A stretch of 64,000 bases of DNA from Jatrophihabitans telluris (GCF_023516435.1 NZ_CP097332.1:3906001-3970000); one strand, 5' to 3'; shown: positions 7,660 through 16,847, numbered from the stretch's first letter. Numbers and translations: made by a program. The notes: generated by a model from the sequence alone, not told the origin.

Positions 7660-10173
7660 GTGGCACGCGCATCCGGTCTGACCGTCCTGTCCAAGCTGGC
7701 CAAGCTCGCTGCGCTGATCGCGATCAGCGGCGTGCTGGTCGCCGGTCTGCTTCTGCCCTACATCGGCGGCGCCGGGCTGGCAGCCAAGGCCGGCGCCGAC
7801 AAGTTCCTCAACACCAAGTGCCCGTCATCCACCCTGACCGACCAGGGTGTCCAGCAGCGCACCAACATCTACGCCAGCGACGGCAAGACGCTGATCGCCA
7901 CCCTGTTCGACCAGAACCGGCAGGTAGTCGCCTACAAGGGCCTGCCCGCCTACGTCAGCACCGCCCTGATCGACACCGAGGACCGCCGGTTCTACGCACA
8001 CCACGGGGTCGACATGCGGGGTCTGCTCCGGGCCGCGGTCAGCAACAGCTCCGGGGGCTCCACCCAGGGTGCGTCGACCCTCACCGAGCAGTACGTAAAG
8101 CAGGTGAACCTCTACAACGCCATCAACGCCGGCGACCAGAAGGCCGCCCAGGCCGCGACCGATCAGAACATCGACCGAAAGATCTCCGACGCCCAGTGCG
8201 CCCTGGACATCGAGAAGAAGTTCAACAAGCCCCAGATCCTGTCCAAGTACCTCAACATCGCCTTCTTCGGCGAGAACAGTTACGGCATCCAGGTCGCCGC
8301 ACAGACCTACTTCGGCCGGAGCGCGTCGAAGTTGACCGTCCCTCAGGCCGCCATGCTCGTCGGCCTGGTCCGCGCGCCCAGTGACTACGACCCCTATCTG
8401 CACCCGGACGCCGCGCGGGCCCGGCGCGATCTGGTCCTGGACAACATGGTGACCGCCAAGAACCTCACCGCGTCCGAGGCGGCCAAGTACAAGGCCCAGC
8501 CACTCGGCCTGGCGTCGAAGACACCCACCCAGCCCGCCCGTGGCTGCGCCTATGCCAACGCAACCATCAGCAACGTCGGTTACTTCTGCGACTACGTGCT
8601 GGACTGGCTCAGCTCGACCAGTGGGCTGACCGCTCGGCAGGTGCAGACCGGTGGCTACAAGATCATCACGACACTGGACGTCGGGCTGCAGAACAGTGGC
8701 CAGGCTGCTATCCGAGCTAGCGCCCTCGACCCGAAGAACGACTACCTGCTGGCGATGCCGTCGGTCAATCCCACCAACGGCGCGGTCACGACGATGATCA
8801 CCGACAAGAAGTACGGGGTGAAGAAGGGCGACTCGGCCTACTCCGTCGGCAAGCTGTTCACCGATGCTTACGCCGGCTCCGGCTCGACGTACAAGTACTT
8901 CACCACGCTGGCTGCGCTGACCGCTGGTGTCACACCGCAATTCACGCTGTCCACCGCGAATACCGGCTATCGGCCGCTGAATTGCCCGGCCACCGGCTAC
9001 ACGGCGAGCAACGCGGGCCCCTACCCGACCACGATGCAGCTGATGAGTGCCCTGCCGGAATCGTCGAACACATATTTCGTCGGCATGGAGGATCAGCTCT
9101 TCGGCTGCGACATCTCCCCGATCGTCAACATGGCGACTTCATTGGGCATGAACGCGCTGCTCCAGAAGTCCAACGGCAAGACGATCGCGCAGCAGATCAT
9201 CGCCGATCGCCGGGCCACCTTCACCCTCGGCCAGGAGAACACCTCGGTCCTCGAACTGACGGGCGCCTTCTCGACCGTGGCCAACGACGGCGTGTTCTGC
9301 CCGCCGACGCCGATTCTGGCCGGTGGGATCACCGACCCCACGGGCAAGAAGGTCAGCTTCACGCTGCCGGGGTGTAAGCGGGTGCTCTCGCAATACGTCG
9401 CCCGCACGATGCGCGACATGATGGTTTCCGACACCAGCGGCCACAACCTCGCCGATGCCCCGTTCAACAACGTCCAGTACAACAACGGGGGAACCGCCAC
9501 CGGTTACTTCGGTAGCTGGTACGGCTCGGGTGGCAGCCTGGTGGCCGGCAAGACCGGAACCAACAACGCCGCCGACGCCGCGGGCAACGACAACGGGCTC
9601 AACTCGGCCCTGTGGTTCGTGGGTGTCACGCCGACCCTCACATCGGCGGCGGCCATCGTGAACCCGAAACACCCGAACCTCACCATCGCCAACGTCCCGG
9701 GCATCACGGCGAACAACAACGGAAGCGACACCTTCGGCGCGTTCGGCGGCACGTTCTGGCTCAGCGCGTACCAGTCCTACCTGGCCGCGCGACCCTGGAC
9801 GTGGCCCACCGTGAACGACCTGCCCGGGGACACCATCCCGACGTACCAGGTCGTAGGCCAGACCGTTGACGCCGCGACGACGAATCTCGCCGCCCTCGGC
9901 CTCAAGGTCAAGGTGCTGCGCACGCCCTGCGGAAGCTCGGTGTTCGCCGGGAACGTCGCCTACTTCAGTCCGGCGAAGGCGGTGGCGGGCACGACCATCA
10001 ACCTGTGCGTGTCCAGCGGTAAGTCGCCGGTGGTCTTCCAGCCCACGCGCCCGACGAAGTCCGCCTCCAACGCCCCGCGATCATCCTCGGCCGCCGCCCC
10101 GCCGAGCCGCACGCGCGGAAACGGCAACGGAAACGGCAACGGAAACGGCAACGGAAACGGCAACGGGGGCTGA
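7660..10173 (+). CDS. ponA2: Bifunctional penicillin-binding protein with PASTA domain (PonA2-like)
   Basis: Class A PBP that polymerises and cross-links peptidoglycan. From the GTG at 7660 the order is: a transmembrane segment at about residues 17-38; a GT51 transglycosylase domain with the catalytic glutamate in TEDRRFYAHHGVD (about residue 107) and GASTLTEQ; a transpeptidase domain with the active-site STYK (about residue 409), SSNTY and KTGT (about residue 630); and one PASTA domain (about 727-787, TYQVVGQTVDAATTNL). The tail is Pro/Ser-rich and ends in a Gly-Asn repeat. An in-frame GTG at 7591 has no ribosome binding site, and the 7660 start has a -10 box just before it. The locus position equals ponA2 (Rv3682). 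Confidence 0.95.
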   Translation: MARASGLTVLSKLAKLAALIAISGVLVAGLLLPYIGGAGLAAKAGADKFLNTKCPSSTLTDQGVQQRTNIYASDGKTLIATLFDQNRQVVAYKGLPAYVSTALIDTEDRRFYAHHGVDMRGLLRAAVSNSSGGSTQGASTLTEQYVKQVNLYNAINAGDQKAAQAATDQNIDRKISDAQCALDIEKKFNKPQILSKYLNIAFFGENSYGIQVAAQTYFGRSASKLTVPQAAMLVGLVRAPSDYDPYLHPDAARARRDLVLDNMVTAKNLTASEAAKYKAQPLGLASKTPTQPARGCAYANATISNVGYFCDYVLDWLSSTSGLTARQVQTGGYKIITTLDVGLQNSGQAAIRASALDPKNDYLLAMPSVNPTNGAVTTMITDKKYGVKKGDSAYSVGKLFTDAYAGSGSTYKYFTTLAALTAGVTPQFTLSTANTGYRPLNCPATGYTASNAGPYPTTMQLMSALPESSNTYFVGMEDQLFGCDISPIVNMATSLGMNALLQKSNGKTIAQQIIADRRATFTLGQENTSVLELTGAFSTVANDGVFCPPTPILAGGITDPTGKKVSFTLPGCKRVLSQYVARTMRDMMVSDTSGHNLADAPFNNVQYNNGGTATGYFGSWYGSGGSLVAGKTGTNNAADAAGNDNGLNSALWFVGVTPTLTSAAAIVNPKHPNLTIANVPGITANNNGSDTFGAFGGTFWLSAYQSYLAARPWTWPTVNDLPGDTIPTYQVVGQTVDAATTNLAALGLKVKVLRTPCGSSVFAGNVAYFSPAKAVAGTTINLCVSSGKSPVVFQPTRPTKSASNAPRSSSAAAPPSRTRGNGNGNGNGNGNGNGNGG
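10117..10164 (+). repeat. 12-bp tandem repeat coding a Gly-Asn tail
   Basis: Four identical copies of GGAAACGGCAAC encode (Gly-Asn)8 at the extreme C-terminus of the PBP, outside the cell. The perfect identity suggests recent slippage expansion. Confidence 0.85.
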
Positions 10174-10202
10174 CCGGTCCCGTCCGGCCCGCCCGTTGTC
10201 GT

Positions 10203-10658
10203 TCAGCCGGCGAGCTGTCGGCGAACCTCGTCGGACACCCGCTTGCCGTCGGCTCGTCCGGCGACGGCGAGCTGGACCGCCTTCATCACGACGCCCATCT
10301 GCCTGGGCTCGGTCGCGCCCGCCTCGGTGATGGCCTGAGTCACGAGGCTGGCCAGTTCCTCATCCGACAGCTGAGCCGGCAGGTACTTGGTGAGTACGCC
10401 TTCCTCGTCCCGCTCGCGCTGGGCGGACTCGGCACGACCTCCCTGGTCGAAGGCCTCCGCCGCCTCCCGCCGCTTCTTCGCCTCCCGCGTGATCACCTTC
10501 AGCACCTCGTCATCGCTGAGTTCACGCGCGGATGAGCCGGCGACCTCCTCGGTAGTGACCGCGGTGAGCAGCATCCGGATCGTTGCCGTGGTCAACTCGT
10601 CCCTCGCCTTCATGGCGGTGGTGAGGTCGGACTTGAGCTGAGTCTTGAGGTCGGCCAT
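10203..10658 (-). CDS. GatB/YqeY domain protein
   Basis: A 151-residue stand-alone protein of the GatB/YqeY tail-domain family, related to the C-terminal domain of the tRNA amidotransferase subunit GatB. It begins MADLKTQLKSDLTTAMKARD and shows the family core TIRMLLTAV, LSDDEVLKVITREAKKRREA, YLPAQLSDEEL and MGVVMKAV. It is all-helical and charged. The gene converges with ponA2 (29 bases between stops) and is divergent from the metallophosphoesterase, with a nine-base tandem repeat lying between the two starts. The cellular role of free YqeY proteins is not established. Confidence 0.9.
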   Translation of the reverse strand: MADLKTQLKSDLTTAMKARDELTTATIRMLLTAVTTEEVAGSSARELSDDEVLKVITREAKKRREAAEAFDQGGRAESAQRERDEEGVLTKYLPAQLSDEELASLVTQAITEAGATEPRQMGVVMKAVQLAVAGRADGKRVSDEVRRQLAG

Positions 10659-10681
10659 GGCTTCAGGTTAGCGAGGCGGCA

Positions 10682-10780
10682 TCACCGCGAGCACCGCGAG
10701 CACCGCAAGCACCGCGAGCACCGCGAGCACCGCGAGCACCGCGAGCACCGCAAGCACCGCAAGCACCGCGAGCACCGAGA
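10682..10780. repeat. Nine-base tandem repeat array between divergent genes
   Basis: About eleven units of GCACCGCGA (variants GCACCGCAA and GCACCGAGA, first unit TCACCGCGA) fill almost the whole gap between the start codons of the YqeY-like gene (10658) and the metallophosphoesterase (10813). Copies are near-identical, so unit number may vary between strains. Being upstream of both starts, the array could affect spacing of promoter elements. Confidence 0.9.
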
Positions 10781-10799
10781 GCGGAGCGAGCACCGCACG

Positions 10800-10805
10800 T
10801 AGGGT
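10800..10805 (+). promoter_or_regulatory. -10 box for leaderless metallophosphoesterase
   Basis: TAGGGT is seven bases from the ATG at 10813, with no Shine-Dalgarno between them. Confidence 0.4.
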
Positions 10806-10812
10806 GGTCGGC

Positions 10813-11706
10813 ATGTCTCGTGTGTGGCGCTCCGCCGGTCTTGTCGCAGCGGCGGGGGCCGGGGCACTGGCCTACGGCGGTCTGATCGAACGCAATTGGT
10901 TCACGCTGCGACGGTTCACCGCTCAAGTCCTCGACCCCGGCACGTCGGCCCTGCGAGTGTTGCACGTGTCGGACCTGCACCTGACCGCCGACCAGAAGCG
11001 CAAGCAGGCCTGGATCTCGGACCTGGCCCGGTTGAAACCGGACCTCGTGGTCAACACCGGGGACACCTCATCCGACCCCGACGCGATCCCGGCGATCATG
11101 TCCGCGCTGGGACCCCTGTTCGAGTTTCCGGGCGTGTTCGTGCCCGGCAACAATGACTACTACGTACCGAAGGCCAAGAATCCGGTTCGCTACTTCCTGC
11201 CCGACAAGGTTGGAACCCTGCACGGCCGGCTGCGCATGCCCTGGGACGAGCTCGCGGCCGAGATGTCATCGGCCGGCTGGCTGGATCTCACCCACGTCCG
11301 GACCCAGCTGCGGGTCAACGGACTACCGGTTGCACTCGCGGGCACGGACGACCCCCACCTGGGACGAGCTCGCTACGACAAGATCGCCGGGAGGGCCGAC
11401 CGGAACGCGGTCGTGAGGATCGGGGTCATCCACTCCCCGGAACCCCGGCTGCTCACCCGGTTCGCAGCCGACGCCTATGACCTCGTACTGGCCGGGCATA
11501 CGCACGGCGGGCAGATCAGGGTCCCGTTCGGACCGGCCATCGTCACCAACTGCGGCATCGACGTGCACCGGGCCCGCTGGCTGCACGCGTGGGACGACCA
11601 CATGTGGTTCAACGTGTGTGCCGGGCTGGGCACGAACCCGTTCCTGCCGATCCGGTTCGGTTGCCGCCCCGAGGCGGTGCTGCTCACGCTGCTTCCGCGG
11701 GCCTGA
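10813..11706 (+). CDS. Membrane-anchored metallophosphoesterase (Rv3683-like)
   Basis: Calcineurin-like phosphoesterase. After a short N-terminal hydrophobic anchor (about residues 8-22, AGLVAAAGAGALAYG) come the dinuclear metal-site motifs VSDLHL, VVNTGDTSSDP, VPGNNDYY, VIHSPEP and AGHTHGGQIRVP, in family order. The length is about 297 residues. The ATG at 10813 is preferred over the GTG three codons earlier because a -10 box lies seven bases upstream of it. It occupies the place of Rv3683 downstream of ponA2. The physiological substrate is unknown; relatives of the YkuE group act on lipid or cell-wall phosphoesters. Confidence 0.9.
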   Translation: MSRVWRSAGLVAAAGAGALAYGGLIERNWFTLRRFTAQVLDPGTSALRVLHVSDLHLTADQKRKQAWISDLARLKPDLVVNTGDTSSDPDAIPAIMSALGPLFEFPGVFVPGNNDYYVPKAKNPVRYFLPDKVGTLHGRLRMPWDELAAEMSSAGWLDLTHVRTQLRVNGLPVALAGTDDPHLGRARYDKIAGRADRNAVVRIGVIHSPEPRLLTRFAADAYDLVLAGHTHGGQIRVPFGPAIVTNCGIDVHRARWLHAWDDHMWFNVCAGLGTNPFLPIRFGCRPEAVLLTLLPRA

Positions 11707-11813
11707 CCGGGCGGACGGACAGACACATCCCCGGCGCGTGCCCAGGCCGCTGCGGCCTGATCAAACGTGCCGATCGACGAGCCTGTTGGTAAATCGCGGC
11801 GGTGGCCTTCCGG

Positions 11814-11819
11814 TATGCT
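11814..11819 (+). promoter_or_regulatory. Probable -10 box of tRNA-Pro
   Basis: TATGCT lies 14 bases before the mature 5' end of the tRNA. No good -35 hexamer is visible. Confidence 0.4.
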
Positions 11820-11833
11820 GGTCCGGTTGCCAC

Positions 11834-11910
<77 letters not shown>

Positions 11911-11913
11911 ACG

Positions 11914-11951
11914 AAGAAGACCCGCCCTCTTTCGCGAGGGCGGGTCTTCTT
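11914..11951. terminator. Strong hairpin terminator after tRNA-Pro
   Basis: AAGAAGACCCGCCCTC (11914-11929) is the exact reverse complement of 11936-11951, giving a perfect 16-bp stem with a six-base loop. The stem ends are A- and T-rich, so it can stop transcription in both directions, separating the tRNA from the convergent sigma-factor gene. Confidence 0.9.
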
Positions 11952-11986
11952 GCTTATCCGCCGTTGCTCAGGCGCAACTCCCACCC

Positions 11987-12850
11987 TCAGTCCGTTCTGC
12001 CCGGCCGCGTGGCGTGGCGCAGTCGACTGTTCACGTCAGCCACTTCGCTCTCGGCCCGGCGGCAGCCATCGCACCCGGCCAGGTGCTCGCGCACCAGGCG
12101 GACGACGCGCGAGGCCAGACCGCCTCGCTGGTATGCGCCCAGGTGGGTACGGACCAGCTGGCACTGATCATCGGCCGAGTCGAGTACGTGCTCCTGAAGG
12201 AAGGCCTGCCTGAGCCGCTCGCGGGCCCGGCGGCTCCGCGACGACACCCCGTTGGGGCTGGTTCCGAGCTCGTCGGCCAACGAGGCCGCAGTCTCCTCCT
12301 GGATGAGGGTGTGCCACAACAATTCCCGCGGCTCATCGGGTAACGACTGCCACGCCCTCAGCGCCGCGCCGTACTCCATCCGTTCCAGGTAGCGACTGCC
12401 CTCGTCCGGCGCCATCCGTGGATCAAGGTCCTCGATCATGTCGGTCAGTACGACCTGGCCGTAGGTGCTGCGTCCGTTGTCGATACTCAGCCGCCGAACA
12501 GTGCTCAGCAGGTAAGCGCGGAACGCGCTCGTCGGACCACCGCCCCCGAGAATGGCTGACAGGATCTTCGCGAACGCCTCGCTCACGATGTCGTCCACGT
12601 CGTTGCTTCGCCCGATCTGGCGGGCGAAGGCACGCGCGGCCCGGGCGTGCCGTGCCCACAACACTCCGTAGGCGTCTGGGTCACCCCCGCGCACTTGGGC
12701 GACGATATCGGCATCCAGGAGTTCGCCGTCAGGATCGTATCCGTGCCTTTCCTCGTTCACGGGGCCGACGACTGGATGAGCTCCAGTTCGAACAGCCGCT
12801 GTCTGATGGACGCTGTTTGCCGACAGGCATGGGGCGGTTGGGGCATACAT
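11987..12850 (-). CDS. ECF-type sigma factor with C-terminal zinc-finger-like domain
   Basis: A 287-residue regulator. The N-terminal two-thirds are a sigma-70 region 2 to region 4 core: LWARHARAARAFARQIGRSNDVDDIVSEAFAKI is region 2, with the DDIVSEAF element that contacts core polymerase, and LPDEPRELLWHTLIQEETAASLADELGTSPNGVSSRSRRARERL is region 4 with its helix-turn-helix. The last 60 residues contain VREHLAGCDGCRRAE, an H-x3-C-x2-C pattern as in zinc-binding anti-sigma domains, so sigma and anti-sigma-like parts are fused. ATG 12850 was chosen, with AAGG eight bases upstream; the frame stays open to 12943 and a GTG near 12760 is another possibility. It lies next to the large LuxR regulator. 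Confidence 0.85.
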   Translation of the reverse strand: MYAPTAPCLSANSVHQTAAVRTGAHPVVGPVNEERHGYDPDGELLDADIVAQVRGGDPDAYGVLWARHARAARAFARQIGRSNDVDDIVSEAFAKILSAILGGGGPTSAFRAYLLSTVRRLSIDNGRSTYGQVVLTDMIEDLDPRMAPDEGSRYLERMEYGAALRAWQSLPDEPRELLWHTLIQEETAASLADELGTSPNGVSSRSRRARERLRQAFLQEHVLDSADDQCQLVRTHLGAYQRGGLASRVVRLVREHLAGCDGCRRAESEVADVNSRLRHATRPGRTD

Positions 12851-13200
12851 TTCGCTGCCTTGTTTTTCTTGGCGGCCCGCGGTGGCCACCGTTCGAAGGC
12901 GACTCCGCGATCGCCCTTGACGTGTGAATTCAGCCCTCGACATCCGGCCTATTCGGAGCGCTGGTTGTTGTTGCTTGTGAATCCATCACGAAGTCTCGGC
13001 TCGCATGCCTGCGCGCACATCACCTCGACGGGGCGGTTGCCGACGTGCCGCGCAGCGCGGATGTAGCCGATTCGTACCTTTGCGGCTGCACCCGCCGACT
13101 ACAGGGCCTGCTTTGTCTCGCGCGGAAGGGAGTAGTCACCCCGATTAGGTAATAACTGCGTTCGCGACCGCACGGCTCGGAAGGCGCGCGACGGACGGGA
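12851..13200. other. Intergenic region between LuxR-type regulator and sigma factor
   Basis: This 350-base stretch lies upstream of the sigma-factor start and downstream of the LuxR-type stop. It should hold the sigma-factor promoter. I see no gene, RNA or strong terminator in it. Confidence 0.4.
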
Positions 13201-15957
13201 CTACAACAGGCCTAGCTCGCGGGCCCGGTCGACGGCATGCCTGCGGCTGGACACCTCGAGTTTCCGGTACAGATTCTTGAGGTGGGCCTTTACGGTATTG
13301 ACCGAGACGTACAGTTCGGCGCCGATTTCGGGTAGGGCCAACAACGTGTCGAGCAGTCTGAGTACTTGCAATTCGCGATCAGTCAGCTGTTGGGCGCCCG
13401 CGGCCACAGGGCGCGCGTCGGGCATGAGCAGATCGAACGTGGCCAGCACCTCGGACAAGAATTCCGGGGCGCGGTGGGCGTGAGAACTGCTGCGTAATAG
13501 ATCGAAGGCCGGCACACTGAACTGCAGGAACGGTTGAATCATTCGTTGGGTCGACGCCGTCTGCAGGGCTGAGAGCATGGTGTCTACGGCGAGCGTGCGG
13601 CGTCCGAGCTGGTGCTGGACAAGGGCGAGCAGAACCATCGCCTGCAGTCGCTGATCGAGGAAGCCCGTCGCGTCCTCACCCGCGGCTCGCTCGAGAACTC
13701 GGACTGCCGCGGCCGCGTAGCCGTCGGCGAGCAGCATCTCGGCCTGAGCGATCAGCACGTGACGGGGGCGTTCGGTCCCCGGCTCCTCCAGCGCGTCGGC
13801 CAGGAGCCGACGGGCGAGCGAGACGCGGCCCAGCACGAGACTCAGACGAATCCGCTCGCCGATCGCATACGACATGAACACATGCTCGTCACGAACTCGG
13901 ACCAGCTCCTGCGCCGCTGCCTCGACCGCGGCGAGAGCCGATCGTTTGTTCCCGCGCAACGACAGCACCAGACCTTGAACCAAGCGAATCGTGCCGCGGA
14001 TCGCCGGTTCGTCCCCCCGCGCCGCGTCCTCAGCTCGATCCAGATACTGATCGGCGAGATCCGGGTCGCCGAACAGGTAATGCGACCAGCCCAGTGCGTG
14101 CCATGCCTCGGCCGCGACGCCGGATTCCGACCAGCCGTACCGCTCGGCAAACGCGGTCGCCGCCTGCGCGACGTCGCACGCCTCTATCGGACGGTCCTGG
14201 GCGGTCAGCACCGCGGCCAGCTGGCTCTGACAGGCAAGGGTGAGGAATTGGCGTCCGGCGCCGCTGGCCAGCGCCGAAGCGTGCCGCAGGTTCGCCTCCG
14301 CCGCCGTTATGCCTCCGGACCAATATTCAGAGACGGCGAGATTGAACAGCGCGAGCGCCCGGGCGTCGCCGGCGAGTTCGGCGGGCGCGTCGCCCTCGCG
14401 TTCGAGCAAGAGGGACGTGCTGCTCCTCGCCGCCTCGACATCCACACGCAGTCGTGCGAGCTCGCCCCTCGCCACGTTGATCGCAATCTCCCAGGTTTCC
14501 TGGTTCCGGGCGGACAGCTCGCGTCCGCGCTCAGCGGCGGCCAATTCACCCTCGCCCGAAAGGGCATCACCCTGCGCGAAGTGCATGACGGCGCTGACGG
14601 CGTGCAGCGCTGGTCGGGCGCCTCCCGCGTGCGGCATGATGCGGCGCAGCAGGGACGCGAGCAGAACCACCTGACCGGCAAGATAGATCCGCAGCCACAT
14701 CGACAGCAGCAGCTCGCAGGCCCGGTCCCAGTCGCCGGCATCCGCGGCATGGCCGACGGCGTCGACCGCCAGACCCTGGAGCTCAGACCATGTGGCGGCC
14801 CGTTGATGAAGCTCGTTCGCCAGTTCTGGAAACCCCTGACGAAGCCTGTCTCGCAGCAACTCCGCGAACATCTGGTGGTAGCGGTACCACTGCCGTCCCG
14901 GCCCGTGCGCGACCAGGAAGATGCTGCGTGCCGCCAGAGCTTCGAGCACCTCACCAGCGTCGCTGCGTCCGGTGAGCTCCGTCGCCAGTTCGGCGTTGAT
15001 CCGTTCACAGATCGACGTGCGGAGCAGGAAGTCGCGGACGTCCGGTGGCTGGTTGGCGACGACTTCACTGAGCAGATACTCCGCTACCGGTTCCGAGCTC
15101 CCGGCGAACCCGGCGAGCACGGCCGCCTGATCGCCTTCGCCGGACAACATCAGCACGGCCAGACGCAGACCGGCTGCCCAACCTTCAGTACGGGTACACA
15201 GGGTGCGAAGCTGATCCGCGTCCACTTCGACGTCTTCCGGTGTGAACAGCTGCGCTGCCTCTTCCTCGCTGAAGGCGAGGTCGGCGATCCGGATCTCGCT
15301 CACCTGGCCGTTGAGTCGCATCCGTGGCACGGGCAGCGCGGGCCGGTGGCGACCGAGCAGGACCAGGCGCAGATTCTCACCGCAGTGATCCAGCAGAAAC
15401 GTCAGGTCCTTGAGGATGCGCGCGTCGGTGATGTGATGCACGTCATCAACTACGACGATGACGTGCTGCCGCAGCTCGACCAGAGCGCTGACCAGCAACG
15501 ACAAGAACACGTCCAGGTCGTCCTCGGGATCCTGCGGCGGCCGGAGCGTCTCCAACGGCTGATCATCGCCGACCCCGGTGCCGACTCGCAGCGCGGCCAC
15601 CAGATACGTCCAGAACCGGATCGGATCGTTGTCGTTGGCGTCCAGGGACAACCACGCCGAGACCTGCTGTGGTGGCTGGGACTGGAGCCAGGAAGCGGCA
15701 AGGAGTGTCTTGCCCCACCCTGCTGGGGCCTCCAGCAGGGTGAGCGGCCGCCGCACCGCCTGGGTCAGCTGTTGAAACAATCGCCCTCTGAGCACCACGC
15801 TCACCGAGAGGGACGGTGGCGACACCTTGCCGCGCACGAGCGGGCCCAGGGCGGGAGACTCCACCCGCCAATCCCCCGCTTGCGCGCTGAGCATGCTAAC
15901 GACCGGAGTTTCCGCCGAAAGCACCCGCGAGCCGGTGAGGACGACTGAGCTGATCAC
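13201..15957 (-). CDS. LuxR-family regulator with MalT-like ATPase domain (LAL type)
   Basis: A 918-residue transcription activator of the large ATP-binding LuxR (MalT-like) class. An N-terminal STAND-type NTPase has Walker A as LEAPAGWGKTLLAASW and a Walker B-like VIVVDDVHHI; a long alpha-helical, tetratricopeptide-like central part follows; the C-terminus is a LuxR-type helix-turn-helix (LTDRELQVLRLLDT, VSVNTVKAHLKNLYRKL). Such proteins bind an inducer plus ATP, oligomerise and activate promoters. Length is normal for the class. The start is taken at 15957; in-frame ATGs at codons 22 and 71 bases later are alternatives. The inducer and targets are unknown; it neighbours an ECF sigma gene and is divergent from def. 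Confidence 0.9.
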   Translation of the reverse strand: MISSVVLTGSRVLSAETPVVSMLSAQAGDWRVESPALGPLVRGKVSPPSLSVSVVLRGRLFQQLTQAVRRPLTLLEAPAGWGKTLLAASWLQSQPPQQVSAWLSLDANDNDPIRFWTYLVAALRVGTGVGDDQPLETLRPPQDPEDDLDVFLSLLVSALVELRQHVIVVVDDVHHITDARILKDLTFLLDHCGENLRLVLLGRHRPALPVPRMRLNGQVSEIRIADLAFSEEEAAQLFTPEDVEVDADQLRTLCTRTEGWAAGLRLAVLMLSGEGDQAAVLAGFAGSSEPVAEYLLSEVVANQPPDVRDFLLRTSICERINAELATELTGRSDAGEVLEALAARSIFLVAHGPGRQWYRYHQMFAELLRDRLRQGFPELANELHQRAATWSELQGLAVDAVGHAADAGDWDRACELLLSMWLRIYLAGQVVLLASLLRRIMPHAGGARPALHAVSAVMHFAQGDALSGEGELAAAERGRELSARNQETWEIAINVARGELARLRVDVEAARSSTSLLLEREGDAPAELAGDARALALFNLAVSEYWSGGITAAEANLRHASALASGAGRQFLTLACQSQLAAVLTAQDRPIEACDVAQAATAFAERYGWSESGVAAEAWHALGWSHYLFGDPDLADQYLDRAEDAARGDEPAIRGTIRLVQGLVLSLRGNKRSALAAVEAAAQELVRVRDEHVFMSYAIGERIRLSLVLGRVSLARRLLADALEEPGTERPRHVLIAQAEMLLADGYAAAAVRVLERAAGEDATGFLDQRLQAMVLLALVQHQLGRRTLAVDTMLSALQTASTQRMIQPFLQFSVPAFDLLRSSSHAHRAPEFLSEVLATFDLLMPDARPVAAGAQQLTDRELQVLRLLDTLLALPEIGAELYVSVNTVKAHLKNLYRKLEVSSRRHAVDRARELGLL

Positions 15958-16304
15958 TCGCCCGCGTTCGTCCGGTGGCGGCCGGATCCAGGTCCTCGTT
16001 CACTGACGTCATCGCTCACCAACCACATGATCGAGTTCTAGTGATCAGAAACTGCAGGCACCGGTGCGCACATGAGAACCCGCCAGGCCTGCGCTGAGTC
16101 TTTCACCCGGCGCAGCCGCAACCAACACTCTTCGGAAAATTGACGTTCCAAATTGGCAAGAATTTTGGTTATCGAATACGGATGATTGCCACGAATACTG
16201 GGATAGCCCTGCACGCACCGTGACCTGGACCGAGCCCCACGGTCTGGAAGGCGCGAGCAGAATTTTCCGCGGCGACGCCCGGACTGACCGTAAAATCCTG
16301 TGAT
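15958..16304. other. Divergent intergenic region, locally AT-rich
   Basis: The 347 bases separate the LuxR-type start from def. The segment at about 16135-16200 is clearly more AT-rich than its surroundings and is the likely promoter zone for the LuxR-type gene; the def promoter is at 16291. No gene is visible. Confidence 0.45.
16291..16296 (+). promoter_or_regulatory. -10 box for leaderless def
   Basis: TAAAAT is a near-consensus -10 hexamer and lies eight bases before the def ATG, with no Shine-Dalgarno between them, indicating a leaderless message. Confidence 0.55.
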
Positions 16305-16847
16305 ATGACCGGTACCGCACGCCCCGTCGTGATCGTTGGCGACCCCGTCCTGCACCGGCCGGCCGCGGCCGTCACCGAATTCGGCCCGGGACTGCGGACG
16401 CTCATCGAGGACATGTTCGCCACGATGTACCTGGCCGAGGGCGTCGGGCTCGCCGCTCCCCAGATCGGCGTGGGCCTGCAGGTCTTCGTGTACGACTGTC
16501 ACGACGACGAGGGCCGCTACCACAAGGGCCACATCGTCAACCCGGTCATCACCCAGACCAGCCACGAGGACGAGGACGGCGACGAGGGATGTCTGTCCGT
16601 CCCCGGCCCGTACGCCTCGCTGGAGCGCCCGCGGACGGTCACCGTCACCGGTCAGGATCAGACCGGTCTGTCGGTCGAAATCACCGGGTCCGGGTTCCTG
16701 GCCCGCTGCCTGATCCATGAGGCCCAACACCTGCAAGGCGTTCTCTACATCGACCATCTGAACAAGCGGCGGCGCGGACGCGTCCTGTCCGGCATCGAAC
16801 CGTTCCCGTGGAACGCCGCCGTGCCGATCCCCGCCGGCACCGACTGA
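16305..16847 (+). CDS. def: Peptide deformylase
   Basis: Metalloenzyme that removes the formyl group from nascent protein N-termini. The three signature motifs are present: GVGLAAPQ (residues 46-53), EGCLSVPG with the metal-binding cysteine, and HEAQH, the HExxH motif with the catalytic glutamate and two metal-ligand histidines. The fifth-position context is HEAQHLQG rather than the more common HExDHLxG. At 180 residues the length is normal. The gene appears to stand alone, with its own leaderless promoter, and converges with a TetR gene. Other def copies probably exist elsewhere in the genome, as is common in actinobacteria. Confidence 0.95.
   Translation: MTGTARPVVIVGDPVLHRPAAAVTEFGPGLRTLIEDMFATMYLAEGVGLAAPQIGVGLQVFVYDCHDDEGRYHKGHIVNPVITQTSHEDEDGDEGCLSVPGPYASLERPRTVTVTGQDQTGLSVEITGSGFLARCLIHEAQHLQGVLYIDHLNKRRRGRVLSGIEPFPWNAAVPIPAGTD

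Noticed and set aside
10663-10980. A minus-strand frame encoding repeated GARGAC-type residues
   Set aside because: It merely translates the nine-base tandem array and the antisense of the metallophosphoesterase.
13612-15948. A 778-codon open frame on the plus strand
   Set aside because: It is a shadow frame opposite the LuxR-type regulator, which has a full ATPase and helix-turn-helix; the plus frame shows no domain.
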